A DNA stretch of 15,959 bases from CAYONP01 sp964405335 (GTDB lineage: Bacteria; Armatimonadota; UBA10988), in NCBI GenBank assembly GCA_964405335.1, contig CAYONP010000118.1, positions 1-15,959 on the forward strand, in the 5' to 3' direction. The first letter of the stretch is position 1. Every line of letters begins with the position of its first letter. The notes under the pieces were generated by a model. The model was not told the origin of the DNA. It saw only the letters and a list, made by a program, of their open reading frames with translations, and did not search any database. Both the position numbers and the translations under genes were made by a program. This document shows, piece after piece, positions 13,208 to 15,959 of this stretch.

Positions 13208-15595
13208 CTACTCGAGCCGCGGGCGGATCCAGTCGGCGTGGTCGAAGTCGATTCCGCCGGCCGGGTCGACCAGCAGCGCCAGCTCGCGCGTGCCGGCGGG
13301 CACCTCGAGATCGACTTCCACCGCCGCGTCGCCGACCCGCAGCGCCGGCGAACGCCACAGTTCTCTGCCGTCGGCCGCGACGCCGAAGATCACCGTCGAC
13401 GCCTCGCCCCGCGCGCCGGCCGCCGAGTCGTCGACGCCGACCAGCGCCCGGAACCGGCGCGCCTCGCCGGTCAGGCCACTGACGTCGAAGACGATGCGCG
13501 AGGCGGCGTGGGTGCCGATGCCCTCACCATGTTCGACCCCGCCGAGACGCAGCGCCAGCCCCTCGATGCTGCGATTCCGCCGCACACCGCCCCAGCCCGC
13601 CGTGGCGCTGAGCCACGGCTCGCGCCACAGCTCGCCACTGGCCGCCGCGCTCGACGCGCAGATCGCCTCGACCGGCTCCGACAGCGGGCCGGCGAACAGG
13701 CCGGGCTGCCGCGCGCCGACCCGTACCAGGTAGGTTCCACCCGGCGCGAGCCCGGTCGCGACATAGCGCGGCGCGTGGCTGACCTCCTCGCGGACGGTGC
13801 CGTCGGCCGCGGTGAGCTGGACCAGGTAGGACTCCGCGCCATCGACGGGCGGCCACCAGAGCGTCAGCGTCGTGGGATCGACGCCCTGCCAGCGCACCTC
13901 GCCCACAGCGCCGGCTAGGGCGATCGCACCGGGGGCGTCGTTTGCCGCCGGCCGTAACCGGATCACCGCCGACGCGCCGCGGTGCGGGAAGCCGATCTCG
14001 AGGCCGCCGGCCAGCTCGCCGCCGGTGGCCACATGCTGCCGCGCGCCGGTCGTCGGCAGCTCGAACTGGTACGCCAGATCAGGCTCCAGGCCGCGTACCG
14101 GCACCGTGGCGACGAGGCTCTCGGCACCGCCCTGGAAGGCGAACAGCACCGCCTCGGGGCCCGCCGAATCGCGGTAGAGCACGGCCTGGAACCCCGCCGG
14201 CGCGGCGGGATCGAACGTTGGCGTCAGGTGGTGCACGTCGGCCCGGGCAATCAGTCCGCGGATCTGCTGGTAGAGCGCGATCCGGTCGGCGGCATGCCAG
14301 CGGGTCCGCGCGTCCCAGGCGGCCACGTCGCCCGACAGGCCGAGCTGACCAAGGCAGTTGACCGTGAAGCAGCTCTCGAGGTCGAGGATCTCGCCGGCCT
14401 GCGGGTTGCAGGTCCAGTGGTTGTTGTACTCGGGCGGGAAGAGCCAGGTCGCACCCAGGTTCATGCCCAGGTTGGCCACGTTGGCCACCTCGTCCGAGAC
14501 CCAGTGCGTGTCGGTCAGCGCGGCGATGAACAGATCGGCGCGGAGCGAGCCGCTCGAGCAGTTTTCGACGATCAGCGCGGGGTAGCTCTCGCGCAGGTGC
14601 CGCCACAGCGCCGCCAGGCCGCGGTAGTGGCCGAACAGCGGCTCGGGCTGGTCGAGCGGCACGGCCAGGTCGGTGTTGAAGTCCATCTTGAGGTAGTCGG
14701 GGCCGACCTCGCGCATGATCCGGTCCAGCTCGCCGGTCGCCCAGGCCAGGGCGGCGGGATTGCCGAAGTCGAGGCAGGTGCGGCCCGAAGCCGGCTCCTC
14801 GCCGCCGAGAACCCAGTCCGGATGCTCGCGAACCACCGCCGATTCGGGGTGCGCGCACTCGATCTCGACCCACAGCCCGAAGCGCATCCCCGCCGCGCGC
14901 GCCGCGTCACGCACCGGCGCCAGGCCGTTGGGCAGGCGTTGGCGGTTGATCGTCCAGTCACCCAGCGCGCGGCTCCAGTCGTCGTGCGCGCCGTACCAGC
15001 CGGCATCGACGACGAACAGCTCGCAGCCGACCTCGGCCGCGGCGGCGACCGACTCGAGCAGGTGCGCCTCGGACAGGTTCTGCCAGCGGTCGTACCAGGT
15101 GTTGTACATGACCAGCGGCCACGGCTCGGCCGGCCGGCGGAGCAGCCGCTCGCGGCAGAAGCGGTTGATCTGCCGCGAGCCCTCGTCGGCTTCGCCGGTG
15201 AACTCGGCCACCACCGCGCCGGGCAGCGGCAGGCCGCCGATCGTGTCGATCACCGGCAACCCCGACGGGATGGTGTCGGCCAGCAGGTCGAGCCCTTCGC
15301 CGCGCGGCACCGCCTCAAGGCGCCAGTTGCCCGGCCAGGCCAGGTGCAGCGCCAATCCGCGTCCGGTCGCCGGTTGATGCAGCACCAGCCAGGGTTTGAA
15401 CCGCGCGCCGCCGCGGCCGAACGTGCTGACCAGCCGGAAGCCCTCGTCCGGCACACTCTGACGGGTAAGGTAATACTCCTTGCCCCACCGACTGTCGGCC
15501 CAGATCACCTCCCACCCACCACCGGCGAGGTGGGTTTCGAACGGCAGCGGCACCGGCTGCGCGGCGCCGAGCAGCAGGCTGTAGAGGGCGGTCAA
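13208..15595 (-). CDS. GH36-type alpha-galactosidase with Fn3-like and NPCBM domains
   Basis: This 795-aa enzyme should release terminal alpha-galactose (raffinose, stachyose, melibiose or galactomannan). The GH36/clan GH-D core covers about residues 20-560, with YNTWYDRW (164-171), VVDAGWYG (195-202), nucleophile D305 in YLKMDFNTD and acid/base D368 in HWVSDEVAN. A fibronectin-III-like domain follows (about 568-645, WWPPVDGAESYLVQL), then an NPCBM carbohydrate-binding domain (about 655-793, GIGTHAASRIVFDVSGL and GVDDSA). I use a TTG start at 15595 because GGGAG (complement of 15602-15606) lies six bases upstream and the product then begins MTALYSLLLGAAQP, a short signal-like segment. The ATG at 15781 would add 62 residues translated from hairpin repeats. 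It is first in the operon with GH32. Export is likely but the signal is weak. Confidence 0.88.
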   Translation of the reverse strand: MTALYSLLLGAAQPVPLPFETHLAGGGWEVIWADSRWGKEYYLTRQSVPDEGFRLVSTFGRGGARFKPWLVLHQPATGRGLALHLAWPGNWRLEAVPRGEGLDLLADTIPSGLPVIDTIGGLPLPGAVVAEFTGEADEGSRQINRFCRERLLRRPAEPWPLVMYNTWYDRWQNLSEAHLLESVAAAAEVGCELFVVDAGWYGAHDDWSRALGDWTINRQRLPNGLAPVRDAARAAGMRFGLWVEIECAHPESAVVREHPDWVLGGEEPASGRTCLDFGNPAALAWATGELDRIMREVGPDYLKMDFNTDLAVPLDQPEPLFGHYRGLAALWRHLRESYPALIVENCSSGSLRADLFIAALTDTHWVSDEVANVANLGMNLGATWLFPPEYNNHWTCNPQAGEILDLESCFTVNCLGQLGLSGDVAAWDARTRWHAADRIALYQQIRGLIARADVHHLTPTFDPAAPAGFQAVLYRDSAGPEAVLFAFQGGAESLVATVPVRGLEPDLAYQFELPTTGARQHVATGGELAGGLEIGFPHRGASAVIRLRPAANDAPGAIALAGAVGEVRWQGVDPTTLTLWWPPVDGAESYLVQLTAADGTVREEVSHAPRYVATGLAPGGTYLVRVGARQPGLFAGPLSEPVEAICASSAAASGELWREPWLSATAGWGGVRRNRSIEGLALRLGGVEHGEGIGTHAASRIVFDVSGLTGEARRFRALVGVDDSAAGARGEASTVIFGVAADGRELWRSPALRVGDAAVEVDLEVPAGTRELALLVDPAGGIDFDHADWIRPRLE

Positions 15596-15624
15596 GGCAG
15601 GCTCCCGGCGCCGGTTACGCCGCG

Positions 15625-15649
15625 GCCGCGCGGCTCCCTGCCGCGCGGC
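15625..15649. repeat. 10-bp stem hairpin upstream of the GH36 gene
   Basis: GCCGCGCGGC occurs twice (15625-15634 and 15640-15649) around TCCCT. The decamer is itself palindromic, so the two copies can pair as a 10-bp stem or each fold alone. It lies 30 bp before the GH36 start, between that gene and the partial gene at the window end. It could attenuate or punctuate transcription, or be a dispersed repeat. Confidence 0.55.
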
Positions 15650-15693
15650 TTCGACGCTCGTGATCGCTTGCCACGGGTGCGGGTTGGCGGTCG

Positions 15694-15820
15694 GGGCGAC
15701 CCTTGTGGTCGCCCGCTCTGGGAGCGGATTTGCCGCACATCGGGCTGCCACAAGGGCTGCCCCTACCGGCCGCTTCGCCACGGGCCCGTCGTCCAGCGCC
15801 GACCGGGACGGTCGGCCTAC
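15694..15820. repeat. Cluster of three hairpin repeats of the GTAG family
   Basis: First, GGGCGACC (15694-15701) and GGTCGCCC (15707-15714) form a perfect 8-bp stem around CTTGT. Second, 15742-15749 and 15755-15762 form a near-palindrome (one mismatch) around ACAAG, followed by CTAC at 15763-15766. Third, GCCGACC (15798-15804) and GGTCGGC (15810-15816) pair around GGGAC, followed by CTAC at 15817-15820. The third is almost the same, inverted, as 3873-3895, 12 kb away. The whole stretch 15596-15887 is otherwise non-coding. Confidence 0.65.
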
Positions 15821-15887
15821 GCGTCGATCGCCGGTCGCAGGCAGAGCGCCGGCGGGCCGCGCCGGTAGCGTCCGTCGTCACGTGTTG

Positions 15888-15959
15888 CTAGCCCGCCCAG
15901 TCGGGCAATCCGGCGGCGAAGCCGAACACGGCGCTGCCCCAGAGCAGCGTCAGGGCGGT
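15888..15959 (-). CDS. C-terminal end of a probable membrane protein (partial)
   Basis: The last 23 codons before a TAG stop (complement of 15888-15890) read TALTLLWGSAVFGFAAGLPD followed by WAG. This is a hydrophobic helix with Gly/Ala/Phe content typical of the final transmembrane segment of a permease or other polytopic protein. The rest lies beyond the window edge. The gene runs in the same direction as the GH36-GH32 operon, 292 bp upstream and separated by hairpin repeats. A sugar transporter would fit the context, but that is a guess. Too short for a family assignment, and it could be a chance open frame. Confidence 0.45.
   Translation of the reverse strand, partial: TALTLLWGSAVFGFAAGLPDWAG

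Noticed and set aside
10834..13482. 882-aa open frame on the plus strand
   Set aside because: It passes through the N gap and is antisense to the GH32 gene, whose motifs are unambiguous.
13982..15868. 628-aa open frame on the plus strand
   Set aside because: Antisense to the GH36 gene, with low-complexity composition expected of high-GC shadow frames.
1..15959. tRNA or rRNA genes, insertion-sequence transposases
   Set aside because: No cloverleaf, rRNA-like segment or transposase motif was recognised. A covariance search was not possible here.

Overview
The window is very GC-rich, by eye around 70%. It carries a PEP-CTERM exported protein, large secreted glycoside hydrolases with accessory binding domains, and many intergenic hairpin repeats. 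Together these suggest an environmental Gram-negative bacterium of the Planctomycetota type. That is an inference from style, since no marker gene is present. A 100-N gap at 10841-10940 shows a scaffolded draft assembly or MAG.

Layout. (1) 1-178: G-rich and hairpin repeats. (2) 179-2917 (+): a single-polypeptide restriction-modification enzyme of the MmeI (type IIL) kind. (3) 2941-3158: a palindrome/spacer repeat with inverted ends. (4) 3283-3876 (+): a small PEP-CTERM protein with its own promoter. (5) 3877-5749: the most distinctive block. About 550 bp of non-coding DNA holds at least six iteron-like copies of a 21-bp motif containing CGATCGATCG, then an AT-richer stretch with a promoter/operator-like palindrome cluster, then a 440-aa RepA/RPA-like replication initiator. 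This looks like a complete replication origin module. (6) 5746-5991: five palindromic hairpins, partly in 104-bp tandem units, at a convergent gene junction. (7) 6006-8346 (-): a secreted transglutaminase-like protease/peptidase-fold protein followed by a TPR protein. (8) 8469-8903 (+): a small membrane-anchored protein ending in a textbook terminator. (9) 9036-10746 (-): a VOC-like 435-aa protein followed by a small Cys-rich protein. (10) 10808-10973: an assembly gap flanked by identical 33-bp repeats. (11) 10990-15595 (-): a two-gene operon, GH36 alpha-galactosidase (Fn3 + NPCBM) then LamG-GH32 beta-fructosidase. Together these fit hydrolysis of raffinose-family oligosaccharides. (12) 15625-15820: more hairpin repeats. 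(13) 15888-15959 (-): the last 23 codons of a probable membrane protein.

Two themes cut across the window. The first is the RepA-plus-iteron module, which could be a plasmid, an integrated replicon or a chromosomal origin. The second is a family of intergenic hairpins that share a GTAG (or CTAC) tag but have different, self-complementary stems. Some of these supply the TAG stop codon of the preceding gene.
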